Source: Anaspis maculata (Eukaryota > Arthropoda > Insecta > Coleoptera > Scraptiidae). Taken from it: DNA of 64,000 nt. A model generated the notes under the pieces. That model saw nothing but the letters and a program-made list of their open reading frames with translations. It made no database searches and was not told the DNA's origin. This document shows positions 57,301 to 64,000 of the stretch, piece after piece; within the stretch, counting starts at the first letter, position 1; each line of letters begins with the position of its first letter. The stretch lies in contig OX421965.1 of assembly GCA_949128115.1 (NCBI GenBank), forward strand, positions 7,568,753 through 7,632,752, written 5' to 3'. Position numbers and translations under genes: made by a program.

Positions 57301-59922
57301 AAAGAAAATGAACAGGAGCCGGTGGGCTAATTTTACAATAATGAAATATACGGAATTGCCAGTCGCTGTTATTACCACAATGAGCGAAATATTACGTTCT
57401 GGAAGTGAGGATTGGCTTCAACACAAGTCGGAATTAATTATTCGAACGAGGCAGGTACCTACAGTCGGAATAAGAAAGCCACATAACAAACCCAAACCGA
57501 TTTGATACTAACGCGACTCGATAGGTCCTACTTCGCCAGCTGCGATAACCAGGACTGGACAACAAAGAACATTATCGGGTTTTTATACCAGTAACAATAA
57601 TTTTAGGTACAAAACTCATGAATTCAAAGAACCCCGCACGATTCCTATGGAAAATGGGTCTCGGTCAAATTCCCTAAGTTTTTTATATGTTGTAGCCCAA
57701 TTCAACACAAACCAAAATTCATCGTCCGTTACTTAAAAAAATGGACAGTTTTTTTTCTATAAGGGGTTGAAGATGAGTTATTTCAAGATAAAGAAATATG
57801 TTCCAACGTAAGTGAGAACATTTCAACGTCCTTTCTAACATATATGGCTCATGACAACTCCCTTTTTCTTTTATGAAAAAATCAACCCCCTCCCTCACCC
57901 CCAACCCCTACTTGTGAGTGTCAAATTCGAAATTACGTTTGAAAGTCATGCAGATGGTTCTATTTTGTCGAATTATGAATTTTGGCTCAAATTGTTTTTC
58001 CAACCCCCAAATAGGGGGTGGGGTTGAAAAAAAAAACCATCGGTCAATTCGGCTGAATTTCTGATATTGTGCTTCATCAGTTACGCTCAACAAGATGACC
58101 AACGGAAAACTCGTTCGTATGACCAGTTTCCATCCCATAGAGGGTTGAAGTCGACTATAATGAAGCATAAAACATGTTTTTCATGTCATAAACCAAATTA
58201 ATGAAAATAGTGGACTTTCATATCGTCTTGTTTTGTAAAAATGTCTATTATTCAAAAATAATTTCAACCCCGTCCCTCATCCCCTACCCTTGTTTCTGAA
58301 CATCATATTCGAAATAAATCTTGAAAATGTAGGAGAAGGTCTATGGTCAGATTCTCTGCATCTGATTGCGAATCCCCTCTCAAAATTCACTTTCACTATT
58401 ATGTTTATGTTAGAGTGCTACCATGAGCAGGGTGGGATTTACATTTTTTTAATGATTTTTGACTGGATTACTATTAAAAATATTGGTGTTCCTATCAAGT
58501 TTCAACTTCACAGCAGGTTGAATATGTTCACCTGTACATAATTTCTAACTTTTTTTTGTACGGATGCACCTCTATTTATGGTTTAGATTGAGGAATTGAT
58601 GTCATTTGAAGCGAAAGCTGCTCAATCAAGGCAAAATATTATGTCACACTCTTATTCCAGCTACTGCGACCGTGTGAAGGATGAAATAAAAATTAATATA
58701 ATTTTCAAGATTTATTTCGAAAATTATGTTCAGATACAGGGATTGGGGATGAAGGACGGGGTTGAGAGTATTTTTAAAGAATATACATTTTTACTGAACA
58801 AGATAATATGAAAGTTCACAATTTCCATTCCTTTGGTTTATGACATGAAAGAATGTTTTATGCTTCATTATAGTCAACTTCAACCCTCTGTGGGGTGGAA
58901 ACTGGTCATACAAATGAGTTTTCCCTTGGTGATCTTGTTTAGCGTAACTGGTAAAGCACAATATCAGAAATTCAGCCGAATTGACCGATGGTTTTTTTTT
59001 CAACCCCACCCCCTATTTGGGGGTTGTAAAAATAATTTGAAAATTGGAATTGTCATGAGCCATATGTGTTAGAAAGGACGTTGAAATGTTCTCACTTACG
59101 TTGGAACATATTTTTTTACCTTGAAATAACCCATCTTCATCCCCTTATAGGCAAAAAACTGTCCATTTTTTTGGGTAACGGACGATGGTTTTTGGCTTGT
59201 GTAAAATTGGGCTACAACATATAAAAAAATTAGAGAATTTGACCGAGACCCATTTTCCATAAGAATCGTGCGGGGTCCTTTGGCATTTTCCTGTTCGCAA
59301 AATTGAATACAGTTATCAAAGTCAAATGGGGACCTTTCGTCCTGCAAAAATTACGTTAGCTACAGAGTCGCCAGCAAGAAGGTACAAGAATGTCGACTGG
59401 CAGAACCATAAGGTTAGCGTACAAATGTGATGTTAATTTGAATAAAGCGAATATACCTCGGAATATATCCTTTGGCGGACGGCTGGAGTCGCACGATTTT
59501 TTGCGAAACCACTGAATTCTAACCTGCACTTCATCAACCATTGGAACTTTGGTCTGTTTTTCTTCCGTCTTTTTTTACTAGAACGGTACTCGAGTGGTGT
59601 TCAAACAAATTGACTTGGCTCTCCCCGCCCACAAGCTGGCTCAGCTTCCCTCCCTATTCGCATCTACTCTTACGTACCTATGATGAATTTATGACACTTT
59701 CAGATATGCCATTTGCACGATGGAAGCCACTTCGGTGAGATATCGCTGGTGATAAATGAACCGAGAGTGGCCACCGTGGTCGCGGTCAAAGATTGTGAGC
59801 TGTTCCGTTTGAGTCGTAGAGACTACCAAGAGGCCATTTCGCCCTTTCCTGAATTCGCAAACAAAATTCGCCGTATCGCGTTGGGTAGGTTGGAGAGCAC
59901 GAAAAAACTTGTAAATTCATAA
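54007..59922 (+). CDS. HCN/CNG-type cyclic-nucleotide-gated cation channel subunit (7 coding exons)
   Basis: Plasma-membrane tetrameric cation channel subunit. Exons: 54007-54386, 54452-54661, 54716-54884, 55253-55547, 55597-55802, 55862-56071, 59704-59922 (1689 nt, ~562 aa). All junctions are GT-AG and phases agree. Domains by residue: HCN-type N-terminus ending KFYYMIHPFSKARFGWE (~114-131); S1 ~133-150; S2 ~162-178 with DIVLFFRTG; S3 with RYLKTYFFVDLMSSIP (198-213); S4 ~230-247 with Lys/Arg every third residue but fewer charges than classical HCN; S5 ~262-286; pore ~303-330; S6 ~337-358; C-linker to ~440; cNMP-binding domain ~440-545 with HFGEIS and R511. ATG 54007 is the first in frame after TAA 53968; a TTTACAG at 53976-53982 may be an acceptor from an upstream noncoding exon. 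Odd: no GYG filter (residues 320-325 are LVGLIK). No AATAAA was seen just after the stop; TATAAA lies at 60102. Confidence 0.93.
54452..54661 (+). CDS. Channel exon 2: S1-S2
   Basis: Residues 127-196 plus two bases of codon 197. S1 AMIFVYFAQLILIPFEIST and S2 LVLDAVSFVDIVLFFRTGY are clear; the FRTG after S2 is conserved in HCN, CNG and EAG channels. Acceptor TTTTTCACAG, donor GTAAGC. The next intron is only 54 nt. Confidence 0.9.
54716..54884 (+). CDS. Channel exon 3: S3-S4
   Basis: Residues 197-253. RYLKTYFFVDLMSSIPFSF matches the S2-S3 linker/S3 signature of HCN channels. The S4 reads PLKLLMIFKLGRITKMIGY with basic residues at roughly every third position. Donor GTATGC at 54885; the next intron is 368 nt. 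Confidence 0.9.
55253..55547 (+). CDS. Channel exon 4: S5, pore, most of S6
   Basis: Residues 254-351 plus one base. Acceptor CTGATTTTCCAG. S5 VMNFGICSVLVLMWVTAIEN; pore helix and filter LEQLLESCFLVTVRFMLVGL then IKSADTNGE; S6 start AVGLYLGGVINLIIL. The donor is my choice: GTTTGG at 55548 gives an in-frame join and the S6-to-C-linker length expected from HCN (about 49 residues from filter to the CEYM motif against about 51). GTGGCG at 55521 also keeps frame but makes S6 about nine residues shorter. Reading straight through gives a spurious 201-codon ORF. Confidence 0.78.
55597..55802 (+). CDS. Channel exon 5: end of S6 and C-linker
   Basis: Residues 352-420. Reads AQIIQIYNRHSSARNKYDNL, MQQICEYMKYKELPQRLRDK and onwards to SRLRD, the C-linker pattern of HCN/CNG channels (…YM.+.LP..L+..V…Y). 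Acceptor TTTCCCTTTCAG at 55585-55596, donor GTAAAA. The following intron is 59 nt. Confidence 0.85.
55862..56071 (+). CDS. Channel exon 6: C-linker end and first half of the cNMP-binding domain
   Basis: Residues 421-490. EISLHNCKKLVEKVNFFQDA then the beta-roll start VLPNDVIVQAGIAGNAMYFI and GTVAVYASNGKE. LPND(V/L)IVQAG and GNAMYFI..G are hallmark cNBD words. Donor GTGAGT at 56072 is canonical. If the following intron is retained the frame stops at 56093-56095 after seven more residues. Confidence 0.92.
56405..56609. mobile_element. Inverted-repeat MITE (~205 bp) in the last intron
   Basis: CCGTTCAC at the left end and GTGAACGGG at the right. The arms share CAGTAGAATGACTTTTTG, CAAAAATA.AGTGACAAGCTG and TACGGCTG. 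Non-coding, within intron 6 of the channel gene. Confidence 0.85.
56620..57620. other. Intron 6 sequence, no other supported feature
   Basis: Between the two intronic elements there are only short ORFs. 57114-57505 contains two adjacent ~65-codon frames without recognisable domains or convincing splice sites. Confidence 0.4.
57626..59281. mobile_element. Foldback element (1.66 kb) inside the last intron
   Basis: AAAGAACCCCGCACGATTC at the left is mirrored by AATCGTGCGGGGTCCTTT at the right. Pairing continues through GGTCTCGGTCAAATTC, CGTCCGTTAC, CTTACGTTGGAACATAT, CCAACCCCCAAATAGGGGGT and GCTTCATTATAGTC to a centre near 58450. The arms are ~750 bp, non-coding. It doubles the length of the intron that splits the cNMP-binding domain. 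Confidence 0.9.
59704..59922 (+). CDS. Channel exon 7: phosphate-binding cassette and C-terminus
   Basis: Residues 491-562 and stop. ICHLHDGSHFGEISLVINEP followed by RVATVVAVKDCELFRLSRRD holds the phosphate-binding cassette: FGEI 500-503 and the conserved Arg (R511). Where HCN2 has Arg-Thr-Ala-Ser this protein has Arg-Val-Ala-Thr, so the Thr that contacts cyclic nucleotide is Val. The C-helix region is followed by a short basic tail and stop TAA at 59920; there is no long HCN-type C-terminal extension. Acceptor TGACACTTTCAG. Confidence 0.9.
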   Translation: MCHLHDGSHFGEISLVINEPRVATVVAVKDCELFRLSRRDYQEAISPFPEFANKIRRIALGRLESTKKLVNS

Positions 59923-60510
59923 ATGCAGAAGCTGTTCCCATAGACGATGATTCCAGCGAATTAACTTCATGTTATCTAACCTACCCCGTAATCATTCCAC
60001 TGTGTTTGTACCTATACGGTTTGTCAATTTCTATAGTGAATTTTCTATTTTGTTGATGGGTACCTACTTAATTACGTATATTTAGTTATTGGTATTATAT
60101 GTATAAATAATGGTTATATTACGCAAGTACCTATGTATTTTGTAAATACACACTTGTTTTGCTTTTACTGAGGCTTTATAGATTTTCTTCGCATTTGCCT
60201 ACAAGTTACGCATATACGGAGTGATCCACAGCTTGTGACTTTCCTGTCAAGGGTAGATCCCCTTGACCTATAATACAAGGTGTCTCAAAAGTATCGCATT
60301 ATTCCGAGTCCAAAACGGTATATGGAATTCAGCCAAGAGCACGATAAAAATAATTACGTTCATTTTTAAAGATATGGGGGGGGTTAAATGTTGGGAATTC
60401 GCCCCTGACTATTTTTGTAATTCAAAATGATTTTGGGGAACTGTTTGTGATAGACCCCATGATAGACTGATCAGTAAAAATTGTCAACCAGCGGGTGTGC
60501 CTGAATTTCT
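59923..60510. other. 3' flank of the channel gene
   Basis: Probable 3' UTR and spacer. No canonical AATAAA in the first ~250 nt; TATAAA at 60102-60107 is the nearest variant. A lone AAGGTGTCTCAAAAGTATCG at ~60279 looks like one end of a TIR element without an identifiable partner. Confidence 0.4.
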
Positions 60511-60512
60511 GT

Positions 60513-60638
60513 TACAGGGTGAGTCATAAATCGCAAAAGTCCAGTATACGTATGACCATTTTCGTTTCCATCTAAGAATTTTATCTGCATGGTGTTTTTG
60601 AAGGAAAGCGAATTTTCGAGGTTATGAATCACCCTGTT
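60513..60638. mobile_element. Very small TIR element (126 bp)
   Basis: TACAGGGTGAGTCATAA and TTATGAATCACCCTGT are terminal inverted repeats with one mismatch. Internally deleted relative of the TACAGGGTG-ended elements. Confidence 0.65.
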
Positions 60639-60795
60639 CATCCAATAGAACTTCACTGCAGACCTAGTGGTTGAAAATCTTCACTGGTTAGTCCATCACA
60701 AACAGTTCCCAAAAACCTGGAAACCCTGGAAGGGTAAAGGGAGACTGGAGCCCTACCCAGGAGCGTTGCAAAAGTGTTACCACGAGGGGTCGATT

Positions 60796-61247
60796 TCCCC
60801 GGAATTCAGTGTACATTACATTTCGGAATTCCCGGAATTATTTCTGAAATCACCGGAAATCCCAGAAGTCTTTCGGAAATCACTGGAATTCCCGGAAATC
60901 TTTCGGAAGTAATCGGAATTCCCGAAAGTCTTTCGGAAATCACCGGAATTCTTTGGGAAGTCACTGGAATTCCCAGAATTCTTTCGGAAATACATCACCA
61001 GAGTTTACAAAAAACATCTGTTTCGGAAATCACCGGAAATCCCGGAACTCTTTCAGAAATCACTGGAATTTCCGGAAGCCGTTCGGAAATCACCGGAATT
61101 CTCTCGGAAATCACAGCACCGGAATTGTCGGAAGTCTTTCGGAAATCACTGGAACTCCCGGAAATCTTTCGGAAGTCATCGGAATTCCCGGAATTCTTTC
61201 GGAAATCACCGGAATTCCCGGAGGTCACGGGAAATCCTCGGAGTTCC
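60796..61247 (+). repeat. 30-bp minisatellite, ~14 units
   Basis: The unit TTTCGGAAATCACCGGAATT + CCCGGAA(A/G)TC repeats in an almost exact 30-bp register (starts at 60841, 60871, 60901, 60931, 61021, 61051, 61081), with one ~60-bp interruption near 60990-61020. Because 30 is a multiple of three, several frames on both strands stay open and encode decapeptide repeats (SEITGIPGNL-like, or SGDFRKTSGN-like on the minus strand). I treat these ORFs as by-products. Confidence 0.9.
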
Positions 61248-61254
61248 AGAAGAA

Positions 61255-61965
61255 GTCAGAGTTCTTGTGTACACTTTTTTCTCGGGAAACCAACCCCTCT
61301 GAGAGGTTCTTTGGCTATACTGAGATATTGCCATTTGGCATCATCATAAAATTCACAGTTGGAGCTTGGAGTTACCAGTTATAACCATAAAATACGAGTA
61401 TGTAGTAGGTATATGACTTTTTATAATAACAGGTGCATAAACACATACAAAGTGCAAAATCTATTGTACACACATACCAGCCCCCGTGCAGTGTGAGACC
61501 AAAGCCGCCGGTTTTTAGAAAAGAATAGCAGGCGTTCAAAGCCGGGAACAACAAAAGCCAGAACTCGAGTGATGGAATAACAAGAACCGCGCTTGGTCAC
61601 AAAGGTGCTAAAACGGCAATAAAATTAAAGCGAATCTTGAAAGCTTGTGTTTTTACTTCTTGGACATTTTTTGAACTATTGAAGAATTCATGAAGAATAG
61701 CATAATATCGGATCACGACACGGGCTTTTGACAAAAGTACTGGAATGCTGTTATTTCCGGTTTTGCCACGGAAGCAAGATAGAATGGCTTCAGCCGAAGG
61801 CCCGAAGCTCCAACTCTCTTGCAGTGCGATTCACAAAAACAAGCCATTTATAGGGTCGGCTTTGCAAGCAAAATATTCATCGATTGTATTGGCTGAAAGA
61901 CTGCATTTTTCGAGGCATTTTTCGACACCAAAGCCAATTTGTTGATCGCATGGTGGGGAAGAGGG
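61255..61965. other. No supported feature
   Basis: Unique-looking sequence with short ORFs only. Confidence 0.4.
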
Positions 61966-61968
61966 TGG

Positions 61969-62161
61969 CACTGTGACACAGTTACGAATTTTTCGCCCAA
62001 AAGTTGAATGATGAAGTTGCTGACAATTGTCAGCATGTTGTCAGCGCAAGGCGCAAGAGTCCTCGCCCCAGTGACATCTTTTGACAACATGTTGATCTTC
62101 AAATTATTCATTTTTCGCCGTATTCAAATTGTGGCGAAAAATTTGAAACTGTGTCAAAGTG
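61969..62161. mobile_element. Inverted-repeat element (~190 bp)
   Basis: CACTGTGACACAGTT and AACTGTGTCAAAGTG at the ends, then AATTTTTCGCC mirrored inside. Internally it has two more short inverted words (GACAATTGTC and CAACATGTTG). Confidence 0.7.
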
Positions 62162-62517
62162 TTCCCTGTATCAATACTATCAATGGGCCTCTCTCCCCTA
62201 CATCAAGTCGAGTATCAAAATAAATCACCCTGTACATGAAGGAGTTGATCCGGGTTGATCATCACCCAGAGAAACCTTCGATATAATCGCTATAAATGAG
62301 CTAACAAGTATCGCCTCAAAAATCCTCCCTCAAAACCGTCAAACATAGCCCAAGAATAAATACAGGGGTGGTCCATCCTAGCGTAATTATCCCATAGCGG
62401 TCTTACCGTTCAAGATAGAGAAAAAGATGTAAGAGAGAAGTTATATGGTTTGATAAAACCTATAACGTAAAATTAATTTCAGCTATATGTATACAGGTTG
62501 TCCTATTTTGACGGGAT

Positions 62518-63472
62518 CAACTAAACGTCGTTTTTTCTTTAAATGTAACCCTATATTTTTTGCATTTCCATGTTCAACTTTTTCATCGGTCTTATGCCTG
62601 TATTTTTGTTTTTCAATTGCAAGGATTCAATTGTGTGGCAGTGCTACCATCTGAAAATTAAAAACTGAAAATATCGCATTTTCACAGTTTTCTTGAAAAA
62701 ATCGTAGCGACCTTGCTTTTGAAAACAAAGAGATGAAACTTGACATGGTGGTAGTCAAGTCAAAGACCAATATCCCAATGTCAGAAAACTACGATTTCTT
62801 GATACAGGGCGTTCACAAAAAAAATCAAACTTTATAATTTTCAAAGTATCATAACTCATTTTTTTCAAACGGCATGCCTCTAACTTTATAACCACATCTG
62901 ATAGCTTTTTTTATACTTTTTGATTATCCTCTTAGATATCCTCTTTTATCTGAAAAAAAAACCTATCAGATAACGTTATAAAATTAGGGGCATGCCATTT
63001 GAAAAAAAAATGAGTTATAATACTTTGAAAATTATAAAGTCTGATGTTTTTTTTGTGAACGCCCTGTATCAAGAAATTGCAATTTTTTAACATTGGGATA
63101 TTGATCTTTGACTTGACTATCACCATGTCAAGTTTCATCTCTTATTTTTGAAAAGCAAGGCCGCTACGTGCCGCTACGATATTTTTAAGAACACTGTGAA
63201 AATGCGAGTTTTTTTTAGTTTTTAATTTTTAGTTGGTAGCACTGCTACACAATTGAAAAACAAAAATTCAGGCATAAGACAGTTGAATAATGGCGAATTC
63301 ACTTGGCTGCTCGAGTGCTGCTCGGCCGCACTCGTTGTCAAAGAAGAGCCTATCCTATTGGAGTGCGGCCGAGCAGCACTGGAGCAGCCAAGTGAATTTG
63401 CCATAAGTTAAACATGAAAATGCAAAAAAATATATAGGGTGTTTCACTTTAAAAAAGTTGACGTTTCGTTGT
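62518..63472. mobile_element. Foldback element (~0.95 kb)
   Basis: CAACTAAACGTCG at the left mirrors ACGTTTCGTTG at the right. Pairing runs through TTTTTGCATTT, CAATTGTGT(G/A)GCAGTGCTACCA, GATGAAACTTGACATGGTG, ATACAGGGCGTTCACAAAAA and GGCATGCC to a centre near 62945. The internal word ATACAGGGCGTTCAC (62802) and its mirror (63055-63069) resemble TIR ends, so a smaller element may form the core. A MITE interrupts the right arm at 63291-63403. Confidence 0.87.
63291..63403. mobile_element. 113-bp hairpin MITE with TAA target duplication
   Basis: TGGCGAATTCACTTGGCTGC is mirrored by GCAGCCAAGTGAATTTGCCA, continuing through TGCTGCTCGGCCGCACTC to a ~25-bp loop. TAA flanks both sides (63288-63290 and 63404-63406). 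The left arm of the surrounding foldback lacks it (62580-62600), proving insertion. GC-rich against its AT-rich host. Confidence 0.88.
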
Positions 63473-63540
63473 ACGATTTGCTTTTGTACGAATTTCTCGA
63501 CGAATCTCACATAATTTACATCTTTTGCAGAGATTTTTTA

Positions 63541-64000
63541 TACAGGGTGATTCATAATTAGACTAACAGAATTGAGCCCCTTATCAGCAAAGATTGCGTG
63601 AGTACTGAGTCTGATAAAGTACTTACGAAACTGGAGTGACAAATTGCAGCTGTCAATGTCACAAATTTAAAAAGCCGCCAGTGTTGACAGCACAAAACTT
63701 TGAGAAACAAAAGTTGGAAAGTTTTGTACAAAACCAGATGAAGCATCCCGGCACACGGAAATTGGTGCGAAACAGGTGCTTAGTCTGCAGCACACAGCGA
63801 TGAATATTTCGTGATATGGGCAGCTGGTTCCCGACGTAATCAGAATAGAGTGCTTAGCAGAGCAAAGAACTCACCGGAGCACATTAATAGAAATCCTAAT
63901 TAATAAAAATATAATACAAAAATATTCACGGCTGCGTCATAAAGCACACACACACAACGTTGCATATTCAAAAGAGGAAATAAAAGAAAAAATCCAGACG
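63541..64000. other. Possible start of a further TACAGGGTG element, cut by the window end
   Basis: ATACAGGGTGATTCATAATT at 63540-63559 matches the outer end of the TIR elements at 46967 and 60513. No matching right end is present before 64000. The remainder is AT-rich with a short (CA)n tract at ~63946-63955. Confidence 0.4.

Noticed and set aside
60774..61384. 191- and 143-codon ORFs of decapeptide repeats
   Set aside because: They follow from a 30-bp minisatellite lacking stops in several frames on both strands. No start context, splice structure or homology supports a protein.

Overview
The window looks like insect (arthropod) nuclear DNA. It is AT-rich and gene-poor. The only well-supported gene is split by spliceosomal introns, several of them very short (49-65 nt). 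The rest is mostly tandem arrays and transposable-element debris with arthropod hallmarks: inverted-repeat elements ending in a TACAGGGTG-like motif, a tRNA-derived SINE, non-LTR (LINE) 3' ends and a BEL/Pao integrase remnant. A hemipteran is a guess only. There are no operons, phage or CRISPR features.

Layout. 1-2450: a possible minus-strand terminal exon with a poly(A) signal (84-437), a TATA-type promoter with a 40-codon ORF (1383-1619) and a GC-rich island. 3.5-4.3 kb: a 720-bp inverted-repeat element. 4.4-10.1 kb: a degenerate GAGCCC array that changes orientation at short CAACTTGACG-type blocks and is broken by a SINE and a 1.5-kb foldback element. 11.1-14.0 kb: a ~200-225-bp satellite. 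15.3-17.8 kb: a ~190-bp satellite with alternating A/B monomers. 19.6-23.5 kb: a large composite foldback with a nested foldback in one arm and a LINE remnant at its centre, set inside a GATCTTTCGATC-rich array that runs on to ~26 kb. That array also holds an almost perfect palindrome (24531-24837, 142-bp arms, one mismatch). 28-31 kb: largely unexplained, with two copies of a dispersed repeat. 31.4-35.3 kb: an array of GAACCAAAGA-type units in opposite orientations around another foldback. 35.3-36.7, 38.1-40.2, 40.5-41.9, 43.5-47.5 and 50.3-50.7 kb: further inverted-repeat elements, many nested. 48.4-50.3 kb: 118-bp and ~392-bp tandem repeats with GACA/GACG microsatellites. 50.97-51.34 kb: a BEL/Pao integrase relic. 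51.46-53.6 kb: the GAGCCC array again.

The gene, 54007-59922 (+), has seven coding exons and encodes about 562 residues of an HCN/CNG-type channel: HCN-like N-terminus, S1-S6, C-linker and cyclic-nucleotide-binding domain. All phases join without a stop. Its pore has no GYG filter triplet (LVGLIK stands there) and its binding pocket has Val where HCN channels use Thr. Its last intron (3.6 kb) contains a 1.66-kb foldback, and a 185-bp MITE lies about 100 bp upstream of the ATG. 60-64 kb is again repeats: a 30-bp minisatellite, small TIR elements and a foldback with a MITE nested in it.

The theme of the window is the density and nesting of inverted-repeat elements (more than 20 in 64 kb). They could make long hairpin RNA if transcribed, but nothing in the sequence shows that they are.
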